Part shown: positions 16,020 to 23,852 of the stretch, in pieces | Layout: each line of letters begins with the position of its first letter | Numbering within the stretch: the stretch's first letter is position 1 | Assembly: GCF_003284935.1 (NCBI RefSeq) | Contig: NZ_QMEV01000007.1 | Location: forward strand, 62,001-126,000 | DNA: 64,000 bases | Source: Mycobacterium colombiense | GTDB lineage: Bacteria; Actinomycetota; Actinomycetes; Mycobacteriales; Mycobacteriaceae | Direction: 5' to 3' | Made by a program: the position numbers and the translations under genes | The notes under the pieces: generated by a model | The model's input: the letters and a program-made list of their open reading frames with translations, nothing else | Told to the model about the DNA's origin: nothing | The model's database searches: none

Positions 16020-16232
16020 TCAGTCGACGCCGATGGTGACTTCTGTCGACTTGATGAACACGGTCGCTTTCTGACCGACCTTGAGCCCGAGGTCGGCCGC
16101 GGCATCCTTGGTGACCGACGACGTGATGACCTGGTCGCCGCCGTCGAGCGTCACCTTGACCACCGCCATCACCGCGCCGAGGTCGACCTCGGTGATGGTC
16201 CCTTTGAGCTGATTTCGGGTTGACAGCCGCAT
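16020..16232 (-). CDS. molybdopterin-binding (Mop/TOBE) domain protein
   Basis: A 70-residue protein that is a single Mop domain: MRLSTRNQLKGTITEVDLG, then AVVKVTLDGGDQVITSSVT, then LGLKVGQKATVFIKSTEV. Stand-alone Mop proteins (molbindins) assemble into hexamers that store molybdate or tungstate oxyanions. The ATG at 16232 has a strong GGAGGA 7 bases upstream; the upstream in-frame ATG at 16262 lacks one. It is convergent with ephF with one base between stops. No molybdate transporter is adjacent. Confidence 0.9.
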   Translation of the reverse strand: MRLSTRNQLKGTITEVDLGAVMAVVKVTLDGGDQVITSSVTKDAAADLGLKVGQKATVFIKSTEVTIGVD

Positions 16233-16316
16233 CGCTAGGTCCTCCGTTTCCGCAAAAGCCATTCCGGCGATGAGCCTAGGCCCCGAAAACCGTTCGCGCG
16301 ACGGCTTTCCGCGTTG

Positions 16317-16928
16317 TCAGTGCCGGGGACCCAGCAGAGCGACGGATGCATCCACGGCCGGCTCGACGATCTCACGGACGGCCCGACCGTCTTCGACCGC
16401 AAGGGCGGTGAGTTCACGCAGACCGCCCAACAGAACCACGGCCAGCGGCGTGGTCAACGGCGGCAGCTGGGCTCGGCGGAATCCCGGACTTGCGCTGAGG
16501 TCGATCAGCAGGGTGGACAGCACCTGCAGGCCGCGGCGCTGGACCGGGCGAGCGGCGTCGCCCAGTGACGGCAGTTCCCGGATCAAGCTCAAGGTGATGG
16601 CCGGCCGGGATTCGATGTGGGCGACGTAGGCCTCGACGGCCTGGCGTATCTGCTGGTGCCAGTCGGCTTCGGGATCGACGGCGGACTCGATGCGCTGGCC
16701 GAGGATTTCGATGTCGACGCCCAACAGTTCCAGGAAACACTCCTGTTTGCCGGCGAAGTGGTCGTAGAACGTGCGCTTGGACGTGCGCGCGTAGCGGACG
16801 ACGTCGGCGACGGTGCTGGCGCGGTAACCGCGCTCGCTGATCGAGGCGGCGAGGCCGTCGAGCAGCCGCTGCCGAAACGGATCGCCGCCGACGGCCTCAT
16901 CGGCCGTCGCTGCCACCGCTGATGTCAC
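16317..16928 (-). CDS. TetR family regulator (Rv0135c counterpart), likely controls cyp138
   Basis: A 203-residue TetR protein, the length I recall for Rv0135c. The helix-turn-helix is at about residues 36-63 (YRASTVADVVRYARTSKRTFYDHFAGK). The start is a GTG at 16928 with AAAGGGG 8 bases upstream. It is divergent from cyp138, and the intergenic region carries two identical-format palindromes, GGTAC-N6-GTACC, which are the obvious operators. The ligand is unknown; a P450 substrate or product is a reasonable guess. Confidence 0.9.
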   Translation of the reverse strand: MTSAVAATADEAVGGDPFRQRLLDGLAASISERGYRASTVADVVRYARTSKRTFYDHFAGKQECFLELLGVDIEILGQRIESAVDPEADWHQQIRQAVEAYVAHIESRPAITLSLIRELPSLGDAARPVQRRGLQVLSTLLIDLSASPGFRRAQLPPLTTPLAVVLLGGLRELTALAVEDGRAVREIVEPAVDASVALLGPRH

Positions 16929-16969
16929 GCAGGCGCCCCTTTCGGTGAGTGCGGCACCTTGTCAGGCTT

Positions 16970-16985
16970 GGTACTTCAGAGTACC
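16970..16985. promoter_or_regulatory. operator 1 of the TetR/cyp138 divergon
   Basis: GGTAC-TTCAGA-GTACC, a perfect inverted repeat with a 6-base spacer, 42 bp from the TetR start codon. A further GTACC follows immediately at 16986-16990. Confidence 0.65.
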
Positions 16986-17003
16986 GTACCCAGGAGATGC
17001 CGC

Positions 17004-17019
17004 GGTACATCGGCGTACC
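17004..17019. promoter_or_regulatory. operator 2 of the TetR/cyp138 divergon
   Basis: GGTAC-ATCGGC-GTACC, with the same arms and the same spacer length as operator 1 but different spacer bases; centres are 34 bp apart. It lies 40 bp before the cyp138 ATG. Shared arms with unrelated spacers point to a protein-binding site. Confidence 0.65.
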
Positions 17020-17058
17020 ACGCCGGTGCCGGGGCGGATGTTGGGAGAAGCCATCGTC

Positions 17059-18378
17059 ATGAGCCAGCAAGTCGCGACGCCAACGGCCACCGTCAAATTG
17101 CCCCCGGCGGCCCGAATTCCCAAGGTGCTGCAGGGTCTCGGCTTCGCGATGTCGCGGCGCTGGATGATCCAACAGCTGGCGCGCCGGCACGGCGACGTGT
17201 TCACCCTGAACCTGCCGATGTATGGGCGGGTGATCGCCGTGGGTGACCCGCAGCTGGCCAAGCAGATCTTCACCACCAGCCCCGACGAGCTCGGCAACAT
17301 CCAGCCCAACCTGGGCAGGCTGTTCGGTACCGGTTCGGTGTTCGCGCTCGAGGGCGACGAGCATCGGCAACGGCGCCGGCTGTTGGCCCCGCCGTTCCAC
17401 GGCAAGAGCATGAAGAAGTACGAGAGCATCATCGAAGAAGAGACGCTGCGCGAAATCGCCGACTGGCCCGAGGGCAAGCCCTTCCCCACACTGCCGCCGA
17501 TGATGCGGATCACGCTAAACGCCATTCTGCGTGCGGTTTTCGGCGCCGAAGGCGCCGAACTCGACGAGTTGCGCGAGCTGATTCCGCCGTGGGTCACGCT
17601 GGGCTCGCGACTGGCGTCGGTGCCGATGCCCAAACGCGACTATGGCCGGTACAGCCCGTGGGGCCGGCTGGCCGAATGGCGGCGCCGGTATGACCGAGTC
17701 ATCGACAAGCTGATCGACGACGAGCGGGCCGATTCGAACTTCGCCGAGCGGACCGATGTCCTCGCGATGCTGCTGCGCACCACCTACGAAGACGGTTCGG
17801 CCATGTCGCGCAAGGACATTGGGGATGAGCTGCTCACCTTGTTGGCGGCCGGGCACGAAACCACCGCGTCCACGCTGGGCTGGGCGTTTGAACGGATCAG
17901 CCGCCACCCCGACCTGCTGTCCGCGCTCGTCGAGGAGGCGGACAACGGCGGCAGCGAACTGCGCCAGGCCACCATCCTGGAGGTGCAGCGGGCCAGAACC
18001 GTCATCGATCTCGCCGGCCGCCACGTCTACCCCGAGGTTTACCACCTCGGCGAGTGGGCCATTCCCCGCGGCGATTCGATCATCGTGGGCATCGGGCAGA
18101 TTCACAGCAACCCGGACGTCTTCCCCGATCCCGACCGTTTCGACCCGCAGCGCTACATCGGAACCAAACCGTCGGCGTTGTCGTGGATTCCCTTCGGCGG
18201 CGGCACCCGCCGTTGCGTGGGAGCGGCGTTCGCCAACATGGAAATGGACGTCGTGCTGCGAACGGTGTTGCGCCGCTTGACCATTGAGACCACGGACGCT
18301 CCCGGCGAGCGCTGGCACTGCCGCGGGGTCGCGTTCACCCCGAAGGACGGCGGCCGAATTACGGTGCGGCGGCGCTGA
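17059..18378 (+). CDS. cyp138: cytochrome P450 (CYP138)
   Basis: A 439-residue P450. The oxygen-binding I-helix is LAAGHETTAST, the ExxR pair lies in ILEVQRARTVID, and the heme loop is FGGGTRRCVG with the Cys ligand at about residue 386. The length is close to that recalled for Rv0136 and the divergent TetR gene is the same neighbour. The ATG at 17059 has GGGAGAAG 8 bases upstream; in-frame starts at 17038 and 16945 run back through the operators and were not used. Substrate unknown. It needs an external ferredoxin and reductase, none of which is adjacent. Confidence 0.92.
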   Translation: MSQQVATPTATVKLPPAARIPKVLQGLGFAMSRRWMIQQLARRHGDVFTLNLPMYGRVIAVGDPQLAKQIFTTSPDELGNIQPNLGRLFGTGSVFALEGDEHRQRRRLLAPPFHGKSMKKYESIIEEETLREIADWPEGKPFPTLPPMMRITLNAILRAVFGAEGAELDELRELIPPWVTLGSRLASVPMPKRDYGRYSPWGRLAEWRRRYDRVIDKLIDDERADSNFAERTDVLAMLLRTTYEDGSAMSRKDIGDELLTLLAAGHETTASTLGWAFERISRHPDLLSALVEEADNGGSELRQATILEVQRARTVIDLAGRHVYPEVYHLGEWAIPRGDSIIVGIGQIHSNPDVFPDPDRFDPQRYIGTKPSALSWIPFGGGTRRCVGAAFANMEMDVVLRTVLRRLTIETTDAPGERWHCRGVAFTPKDGGRITVRRR

Positions 18379-18384
18379 TCGCGG

Positions 18385-18897
18385 TTACTGACCGGCCGCC
18401 GCGCGCCGCGGCAGTTTCCAGCCCGGACGGATGAAGTGGCAGGTGTACCCGTTGGGATAGTGCTGCAGGTAGTCCTGGTGTTCGGGTTCGGCTTCCCAGA
18501 AGTCGCCGGCCGGGCTGACCTCGGTCACCACCTTGCCGGGCCACAACCCGGACGCCTCGACATCGGCGATGGTGTCCAGCGCGATCCGCTTCTGCTCGTC
18601 GTCCAGGTAGAAAATGGCCGACCGGTAACTGGGCCCGAGGTCGTTGCCCTGCCGGTCTTTCGTTGTCGGATCGTGGATCTGGAAGAAGAATTCCAGGATC
18701 GCGCGGTAGTCGGTGACCGCCGGGTCGTAGACGATCTCGATCGCTTCGGCGTGGGTGCCGTGATTGCGGTAGGTCGCATTGGGGACGTCACCGCCGGTGT
18801 AACCGACCCGCGTCGACACCACGCCCGGCTGCTTGCGGATCAGTTCCTGCATCCCCCAAAAGCAGCCGCCGGCGAGAATCGCTTTCTGGTTGGTCAT
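18385..18897 (-). CDS. msrA: peptide-methionine (S)-S-oxide reductase MsrA
   Basis: A 170-residue MsrA. The catalytic GCFWG motif places the active Cys at residue 12; the resolving region includes [24 protein letters not shown] and [19 protein letters not shown]. It reduces methionine-S-sulfoxide in oxidised proteins with thioredoxin, in the cytosol. The ATG at 18897 has GGAGGA 6 bases upstream. In M. tuberculosis msrA is Rv0137c, also next to cyp138. Convergent with cyp138, 6 bp between stops. Confidence 0.95.
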   Translation of the reverse strand: MTNQKAILAGGCFWGMQELIRKQPGVVSTRVGYTGGDVPNATYRNHGTHAEAIEIVYDPAVTDYRAILEFFFQIHDPTTKDRQGNDLGPSYRSAIFYLDDEQKRIALDTIADVEASGLWPGKVVTEVSPAGDFWEAEPEHQDYLQHYPNGYTCHFIRPGWKLPRRAAAGQ

Positions 18898-18958
18898 GCT
18901 TCGTCCTCCATAACCGGCTAGCACTCGGGCAGGAACAAGGCCAGGTTACACTCCGCCG

Positions 18959-18988
18959 ATGAGCTGCAATGGTGCCGCGAAATTATGA
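18959..18988 (+). CDS. candidate leaderless nine-codon upstream ORF (MSCNGAAKL)
   Basis: A TACACT -10 box (18947-18952) is followed after 6 bases by an ATG that opens nine codons and stops at TGA 18986-18988. That stop overlaps the ATG (18985) of the next gene as ATGA, so the small frame would be translated from a leaderless mRNA and coupled to the downstream gene. Mycobacteria are known to use leaderless short upstream ORFs, some of them cysteine-responsive; this one has one Cys codon. No expression evidence is available here. Confidence 0.4.
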   Translation: MSCNGAAKL

Positions 18989-19491
18989 GCACGCCGAAGT
19001 TCTCCCGTAGCGAACTGGCCGCCGCGTTCGAGAAATTCGAAGCGACCGTCGATGCGGCGGCGCAGTCAAAGGACTGGGACGCCTGGGTCCAGCACTACAC
19101 GCCCGACGTCGTCTACATCGAACACGCGGCGGGCACCATGCACGGCCGCGACGAGGTCCGCGAGTGGATCAGCCGGACGATGGGCAGTTTTCCCGGCAGC
19201 CACATGGTCGCGTTCCCGTCGCTGTGGTCGGTGATCGACGAGCCCACGGGTCGCATCATCATGGAGCTCGACAACCCGATGCGCGATCCCGGCGACGGCA
19301 CCGTCATCGGCGCGACGAACATCTCGATCATCACCTACGCCGGTGATGGCCTGTGGCGTCAGCAGGAAGACATCTACAACCCGCTGCGCTTCGTGCGGGC
19401 CACGTTGAAGTGGTGCCGCAAGGCGCAGGAGCTCGGCACCCTCGACGAGGACGCCGCGCGGTTCATGGACCAGTACGGAGGGGCGCAGTGA
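18985..19491 (+). CDS. NTF2/SnoaL-like protein (Rv0138 counterpart)
   Basis: A 168-residue protein of the cystatin-like NTF2 fold (SnoaL type): FEKFEATVDAAAQSKDWDAWVQ forms the first helix, then YTPDVVYIEHAAGTMHGRDEVREWI and a beta-sheet ending WRQQEDIYNPL. Length and neighbours match Rv0138. Such folds serve as small hydrolases or isomerases, but a catalytic set cannot be named. There is no Shine-Dalgarno sequence before the ATG at 18985; translation may depend on the overlapping short upstream ORF. Its stop overlaps the next start by 4 bases. Confidence 0.85.
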   Translation: MSTPKFSRSELAAAFEKFEATVDAAAQSKDWDAWVQHYTPDVVYIEHAAGTMHGRDEVREWISRTMGSFPGSHMVAFPSLWSVIDEPTGRIIMELDNPMRDPGDGTVIGATNISIITYAGDGLWRQQEDIYNPLRFVRATLKWCRKAQELGTLDEDAARFMDQYGGAQ

Positions 19492-20507
19492 CCACCAAAC
19501 CCAAGCTCGTCATCGGCGCCAACGGCTTCCTGGGATCGCACGTGACCCGCCAGCTCGTCGCCGACGGCTTCGACGTCCGTGCCATGGTGCGGCCGAACGC
19601 CAACACCCGTTCCATCGACGACTTGGACGTCACCCGGTTTCACGGCGACGTGTTCGACGCCGGCGTGCTGCGCGAGGCGATGGACGGCGTCGATGACGTC
19701 TACTACTGCGTCGTCAACACCCGCGCCTGGCTGCGCGACACCGCCCCGCTGTTTCGCACCAACGTCGAAGGCCTGCGCAACGTTCTCGATGTCGCCGTCA
19801 CGCAACCGGACCTGCGCCGGTTCGTGTTCACCAGCACGTACGCGACCGTCGGCCGGCGCCACGGGCATGTCGCGACCGAAGACGACGTCGTGGGCACCCG
19901 GGGACTGTCGGACTACGTCAAGTCCCGGGTCCAGGCCGAGAACCTGGTGATGCGCTACGTGGCCGAGGCCGGGCTGCCGGCGGTGGCGATGTGCGTGTCG
20001 ACGACGTACGGCGACGGCGACTGGGGCCGCACCCCGCACGGCGCCTTCATCGCCGGCGCGGTCTTCGGCAAGCTGCCCTTCACGATGGAGGGCATCGCGC
20101 TGGAAGTCGTCGGTGTCACCGACGCCGCCCGGGCCATGATCCTGGCCGCCGAGCGCGGGCGCATCGGCGAGCGATATCTGATCTCCGAACGGATGATCGC
20201 GTTGAAAGAGGTGGTCCGGATCGCGGCCGACGAGGCCGGGGTACCGGCGCCGCGGCGCTCGATCTCCGTCCCGATGCTGTACGCGCTCGGGGTGCTGGGC
20301 AACCTGCGCGCACGGCTCACCGGCAAGGACGCCGAACTGAGCCTCGCGTCGGTGCGCATGATGCGCGCCGAAGCACCCCTCGACCACAGCAAGGCCGTGC
20401 GCGAATTGGGTTGGCAACCGCGGCCGGTCGAGGAGTCCATCCGCGAGGCGGCCCGCTTCTGGGCGGCGATGCGAAATGCCAAGGGTAAGACCGCGACTCC
20501 CGGCTGA
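19488..20507 (+). CDS. NAD-dependent epimerase/dehydratase (extended SDR, Rv0139 counterpart)
   Basis: A 339-residue extended short-chain dehydrogenase. The nucleotide-binding loop VIGANGFLGSHVTRQLV is at residues about 8-24. The active-site region is altered: RFVFTSTYATVG is followed by LSDYVKSRVQAENLV, which supplies the YxxxK pair. It probably acts on a nucleotide sugar or a 3-hydroxy-steroid/lipid; family-level calls cannot decide. The start is the GTG at 19488, overlapping the stop of the SnoaL-like gene, so the two are coupled, as in M. tuberculosis. Confidence 0.87.
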   Translation: MTTKPKLVIGANGFLGSHVTRQLVADGFDVRAMVRPNANTRSIDDLDVTRFHGDVFDAGVLREAMDGVDDVYYCVVNTRAWLRDTAPLFRTNVEGLRNVLDVAVTQPDLRRFVFTSTYATVGRRHGHVATEDDVVGTRGLSDYVKSRVQAENLVMRYVAEAGLPAVAMCVSTTYGDGDWGRTPHGAFIAGAVFGKLPFTMEGIALEVVGVTDAARAMILAAERGRIGERYLISERMIALKEVVRIAADEAGVPAPRRSISVPMLYALGVLGNLRARLTGKDAELSLASVRMMRAEAPLDHSKAVRELGWQPRPVEESIREAARFWAAMRNAKGKTATPG

Positions 20508-20571
20508 ACACCACGCCGAGCGGCGTTCAGGGCGCGGCGCGCCGCCTCGCGGGCAACTAGCCTCGAGCGGT

Positions 20572-21432
20572 ATGACGACCGCGCGAGTGCCCGTCGATCT
20601 CAGCGGCGCACCCCAGACCATGCTGGCGACGCTGTACGCCAAGGCGCTGGACGCCGACTTCGAACACCCGATCCTGCGCGATCGGTACGCGAAGGAGATC
20701 GTCGAGCGCATCGACTACGACTGGACGAAGACGACCATTACCGCGCGGCGGGCGCCGTCGGTGACCACGCGGTCGGCGCACTTCGACGAGTGGACGCGCA
20801 AATTCCTTGCAGCGCACCCGCATTCGGTCGTGTTACACCTGGGCTGCGGGCTGGACAGCCGGGTTTTCCGCCTGCAGCCGGGCCCGGACGTCCAGTGGTA
20901 CGACGTCGACTACCCCGAGGTTGCGGCGCTGCGCACCCAGCTCTACCCGAGCCGCGACCACTACCGCGTCATCGCCGCCTCGGTCACCGACCCCGCCTGG
21001 CTGGCGGACATCCCCGCCGACCGCCCCACCCTGATGATCGCGGAGGGGCTGACCATGTACCTCACCGAGCAGGACGGCACCGCGCTACTGCGCCGGGTGG
21101 TCGACCGGTTCGGTTCGGGTGAGCTGCAGTTCGACGTGTTCAATTGGCTAGGGATCAGGTCGCAATGGCTCAACACGGTGGTGCGGCGGTCGGGGGCCAC
21201 GCTGCACTGGGCGATCGACGGGCCCGACGACATCCTCAAGGCGGTGCCGGCGGCCCGGCTGCTGTCCTGGGAACGATGGTTCGAGTCGGACACCTTCGCG
21301 CGGTTGCCGCGGTCGGCTCGAGTCCTCGGCAAGCTCATGTCGCGGGTGCAGGCGATGGCGAACATGTCGCAATACCACCGCTACGCATTCGGCCCGACCG
21401 GACGGGAAGGCTTGACCGCGGACGCGCGTTAA
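20572..21432 (+). CDS. class I SAM-dependent methyltransferase (LCM/Tcmp family)
   Basis: A 286-residue methyltransferase with the leucine-carboxyl-methyltransferase-like core: VVLHLGCGLDSRVFRLQPG (SAM-binding motif I, about residues 84-102), WYDVDYPEVAALR (motif II) and PTLMIAEGLTMYLTE (motif IV). The family makes small esters or O-methyl products; the acceptor is unknown. TAGCCT (20558-20563) lies 8 bases before the ATG with no ribosome-binding site, so it is likely leaderless. I do not recall a gene at this spot in M. tuberculosis, where Rv0139 and Rv0140 are adjacent. Confidence 0.85.
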   Translation: MTTARVPVDLSGAPQTMLATLYAKALDADFEHPILRDRYAKEIVERIDYDWTKTTITARRAPSVTTRSAHFDEWTRKFLAAHPHSVVLHLGCGLDSRVFRLQPGPDVQWYDVDYPEVAALRTQLYPSRDHYRVIAASVTDPAWLADIPADRPTLMIAEGLTMYLTEQDGTALLRRVVDRFGSGELQFDVFNWLGIRSQWLNTVVRRSGATLHWAIDGPDDILKAVPAARLLSWERWFESDTFARLPRSARVLGKLMSRVQAMANMSQYHRYAFGPTGREGLTADAR

Positions 21433-21464
21433 CGTACTGACAGGCGCCTGAAGGAGGAACCATC

Positions 21465-21845
21465 ATGGCCCACCCGGAAATCAAAGAACCCAACGCGGGG
21501 CACCCGATCACCATCGAGCCCACCAAGGGGCGAGTGCAGGTGCGCGTCAACGGCGAACTCGTCGCCGACACCACCGCCGCGTTGGAACTGCGCGAAGCCA
21601 CTTTGCCTGCGGTGCAATACATCCCGATCGCCGACGTGGTGCAGGATCGGCTCACCCGGACCGACACCAGCACGTACTGCCCCTTCAAGGGCGACGCCAG
21701 CTACTACAGCGTGACCACCTCGGCCGGTGACACCGTCGACGACGTGATCTGGACGTACGAGCAGCCGTATCCCGCGGTCGCGGCGATCGCCGGGCATGTC
21801 GCGTTCTACCCGAACAAGGCCGACATCAGCGTCTCGGCTCAGTAG
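21465..21845 (+). CDS. DUF427 protein (Rv0140 counterpart)
   Basis: A 126-residue DUF427 protein, exactly the length recalled for Rv0140. Family features are visible: ITIEPTKGRVQVRVNGELVADT, LPAVQYIPIADVV, and STYCPFKGDASYYSV with the conserved Cys-Pro-x-Lys-Gly turn, then VIWTYEQPYPAVAAIAGHVAFYP. The biochemical role is unknown. Start has AAGGAGG 7 bases upstream. Its end overlaps the convergent next gene by 7 bp. Confidence 0.93.
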   Translation: MAHPEIKEPNAGHPITIEPTKGRVQVRVNGELVADTTAALELREATLPAVQYIPIADVVQDRLTRTDTSTYCPFKGDASYYSVTTSAGDTVDDVIWTYEQPYPAVAAIAGHVAFYPNKADISVSAQ

Positions 21846-22237
21846 GGGACCCAGCCGGGAAGGGCGGTCGCCACCGCGCGGGTGTCGCCGTAGAGGCGCA
21901 TCGAGACGATCAGCCCGTCACGGGTGTCGAAGATGCACACGAACGGGCTGTCGTACTCGACCCCGGAGGACGTGGTGCCGGTCGCCTGCGCCTCGACCAC
22001 CACGCTCTCTCCCTCGTTGACACAGCGCACCAGGTCGATGGTCACTTCGAGTTCTCGTTTGCGTCGCTCGATCCCGCGCCGAAACGCCTCCTTGTCGCAG
22101 GACGTGCGCGTGTAGAGCGTCCAGTAGGTGAAGTCGTCGCTGAGCAGGGCGAAGCCCTCGTCCAGATCACCGTCGTCGCTGGTGCTCTGCAGGAACATCC
22201 AGGCCAGTTCGCCCTGAGGGTCATCGAACGGCGTCAT
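21839..22237 (-). CDS. SnoaL-like/NTF2-fold protein (Rv0141c counterpart)
   Basis: A 132-residue small protein with an NTF2-like pattern: WMFLQSTSDDGDLDEGFALLSDDFTYWTLY, then FRRGIERRKRELEV and a sheet containing VVVEAQATGTTSSGVEYDSPFVCIF. Rv0141c, recalled at about 136 residues, holds the same place between Rv0140 and Rv0142. The ATG at 22237 was chosen as the first Met followed by a conserved-looking N-terminus; a start at 22276 would add 13 residues and overlap the divergent promoter. Function unknown; epoxide hydrolase or isomerase activity would be a guess. Confidence 0.82.
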   Translation of the reverse strand: MTPFDDPQGELAWMFLQSTSDDGDLDEGFALLSDDFTYWTLYTRTSCDKEAFRRGIERRKRELEVTIDLVRCVNEGESVVVEAQATGTTSSGVEYDSPFVCIFDTRDGLIVSMRLYGDTRAVATALPGWVPY

Positions 22238-22300
22238 CACAACGCAATATTGACGTGGCACGCAGTTCACGGTCAATCACGGAAGTCGGGGAGTCATCAG

Positions 22301-23212
22301 GTGCAGAGCGCGCGCACGGTCGTGTTTCCCGGGGCCGTCAGCTTCGGGCACACGTTGGCGCCCCTTCGTCGCGGCCTGGGGGACCCGTGCTTCCGGACCC
22401 CCGGTGACGGCTCGATCTGGCGCACCAGCCTGCTGCCCACCGGCCCCGTCACGGCCCGGATCAGCCGCGTCGCCCCCAATGCCGCGCACGCCGTGGCGTG
22501 GGGCAGCGGCGCGGAGGAGTTCGCCGAGATGCTGCCCGCCATGCTCGGTCTTGAGGACGACGACTCGGACTTCGTGCCGGGACATCCGACGGTCGCCGCC
22601 GCCTACCAGCGGGTTCCACACCTGCGCCTGGGACGAACCGGCCTGGTACTGGAGGCTCTGATCCCGGCGATCATCGAGCAGCGGGTGCCCGGAGCCGACG
22701 CGTTTCGCTCCTGGCGGGTGCTGGTGTCGAAGTACGGCACGCCGGCGCCGGGGCCGGCGCCGCACGGCATGCGGGTCATGCCGGACGCGCAGGTCTGGAG
22801 ACACATCCCGTCGTGGGAGTTCCATCGCGCCAACGTCGACCCGAGGCGCGCGCAGACGGTGGTCACCTGTGCGCGCCGGGCCCCCTCGCTGGAGCGGCTG
22901 GTGACGCGGCCGGCCGTGCAGGCGCGCGCGGCGCTCACGTCGCTGCCGGGCGTGGGGGAGTGGACCGCCGCCGAGACGGCACAACGCGCCTTCGGCGACG
23001 CCGACGCCGTGTCGGTGGGCGACTATCACATCCCCAAAATGATCGGCTGGACGTTGCTGGGACGGCCCGTCGACGACGCGGGCATGCTCGAACTGCTCGA
23101 GCCGATGCGACCGCACCGCCAGCGGGTGGTCCGACTCCTCGAGGCCAGCGGACTGGCGTACGAACCACGCCGGGGTCCGCGGCTGCCGGTGCAGCAAATC
23201 CACTCACTTTGA
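22301..23212 (+). CDS. HhH-GPD family DNA glycosylase-like protein (AlkA-related, Rv0142 counterpart)
   Basis: A 303-residue protein whose C-terminal half is a helix-hairpin-helix glycosylase: ALTSLPGVGEWTAAETAQ is the hairpin and the Asp in VSVGDYHIPK occupies the catalytic position of AlkA/OGG1. The N-terminal half is AlkA-N-like. It would remove alkylated or oxidised bases in base excision repair. The start at 22301 (GTG) has GGGGAG 6 bases upstream; TTG at 22250 is an alternative. There is no 4Fe-4S Cys set, so it is not a MutY/Nth type. Confidence 0.8.
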   Translation: MQSARTVVFPGAVSFGHTLAPLRRGLGDPCFRTPGDGSIWRTSLLPTGPVTARISRVAPNAAHAVAWGSGAEEFAEMLPAMLGLEDDDSDFVPGHPTVAAAYQRVPHLRLGRTGLVLEALIPAIIEQRVPGADAFRSWRVLVSKYGTPAPGPAPHGMRVMPDAQVWRHIPSWEFHRANVDPRRAQTVVTCARRAPSLERLVTRPAVQARAALTSLPGVGEWTAAETAQRAFGDADAVSVGDYHIPKMIGWTLLGRPVDDAGMLELLEPMRPHRQRVVRLLEASGLAYEPRRGPRLPVQQIHSL

Positions 23213-23220
23213 TCCGTAGC

Positions 23221-23245
23221 GTTTTTCACTAGGGCCACCGGGTAC
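23221..23245 (+). promoter_or_regulatory. SigF-type promoter of dps
   Basis: GTTT at 23221-23224, 15 bases, GGGTAC at 23240-23245, 55 bases before the dps ATG. It has the same format as the promoters of the manganese catalase and hemerythrin-like genes. SigF/SigH control of dps is established in M. smegmatis. Confidence 0.65.
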
Positions 23246-23300
23246 CCAACGGGGCAGTAACCGTGTGTGAACCCCATGGAAGGAAGCTAGGAAACAACCG

Positions 23301-23849
23301 ATGACTCAGTTCACGATTCCGGGATTGACCGACAAGCAGGCGGCGCGGCTCACCGAACTGCTGCAGAAGCAACTGAGCACCTACAACGACCTGCACCTCA
23401 CGCTGAAGCACATCCACTGGAACGTGGTGGGCCCGAACTTCATCGGCGTACACGAGATGATCGACCCGCAGGTCGAGGCGGTCCGCGGATTTGCCGACGA
23501 CGTCGCCGAACGCATTGCGGCCCTTGGTGCTTCGCCGCAGGGCACGCCCGGTGCCATCATCAAGGACCGCTCGTGGGACGACTACTCGGTGGGCCGCGAC
23601 ACGGTCCAGGCTCACCTGGCCGCGCTGGACCTGGTGTACACCGGCGTCATCGAGGACATCCGCCAATATATCGACGAGACAGACGAACTCGACCAGGTGA
23701 CCCAGGACCTGCTGATCGGCCAGGCGGGTCAGCTGGAGAAGTTCCAATGGTTCGTCCGGGCGCACCTGGAAAGCGCCGGCGGGGAGCTGGCCCACAAGGG
23801 CAAGACCACCGAGAAGGACGCCGCGAAGACTGCGCGCACCAAGTCCTGA
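23301..23849 (+). CDS. dps: Dps, DNA-binding ferritin-like protein from starved cells
   Basis: A 182-residue Dps very like M. smegmatis Dps1. The inter-subunit ferroxidase residues fall at the same numbers: His39 (in LKHIHWNVVG), Asp66 and Glu70 (in GFADDVAERI). The C-terminal tail is Lys-rich (KGKTTEKDAAKTARTKS) and would bind DNA in the dodecamer. It stores iron, detoxifies peroxide and protects the nucleoid. The ATG at 23301 follows GGAAGGAAG. M. tuberculosis has no Dps, so this gene is an insertion relative to the Rv0142-Rv0143c pair. Confidence 0.95.
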   Translation: MTQFTIPGLTDKQAARLTELLQKQLSTYNDLHLTLKHIHWNVVGPNFIGVHEMIDPQVEAVRGFADDVAERIAALGASPQGTPGAIIKDRSWDDYSVGRDTVQAHLAALDLVYTGVIEDIRQYIDETDELDQVTQDLLIGQAGQLEKFQWFVRAHLESAGGELAHKGKTTEKDAAKTARTKS

Positions 23850-23852
23850 GGT

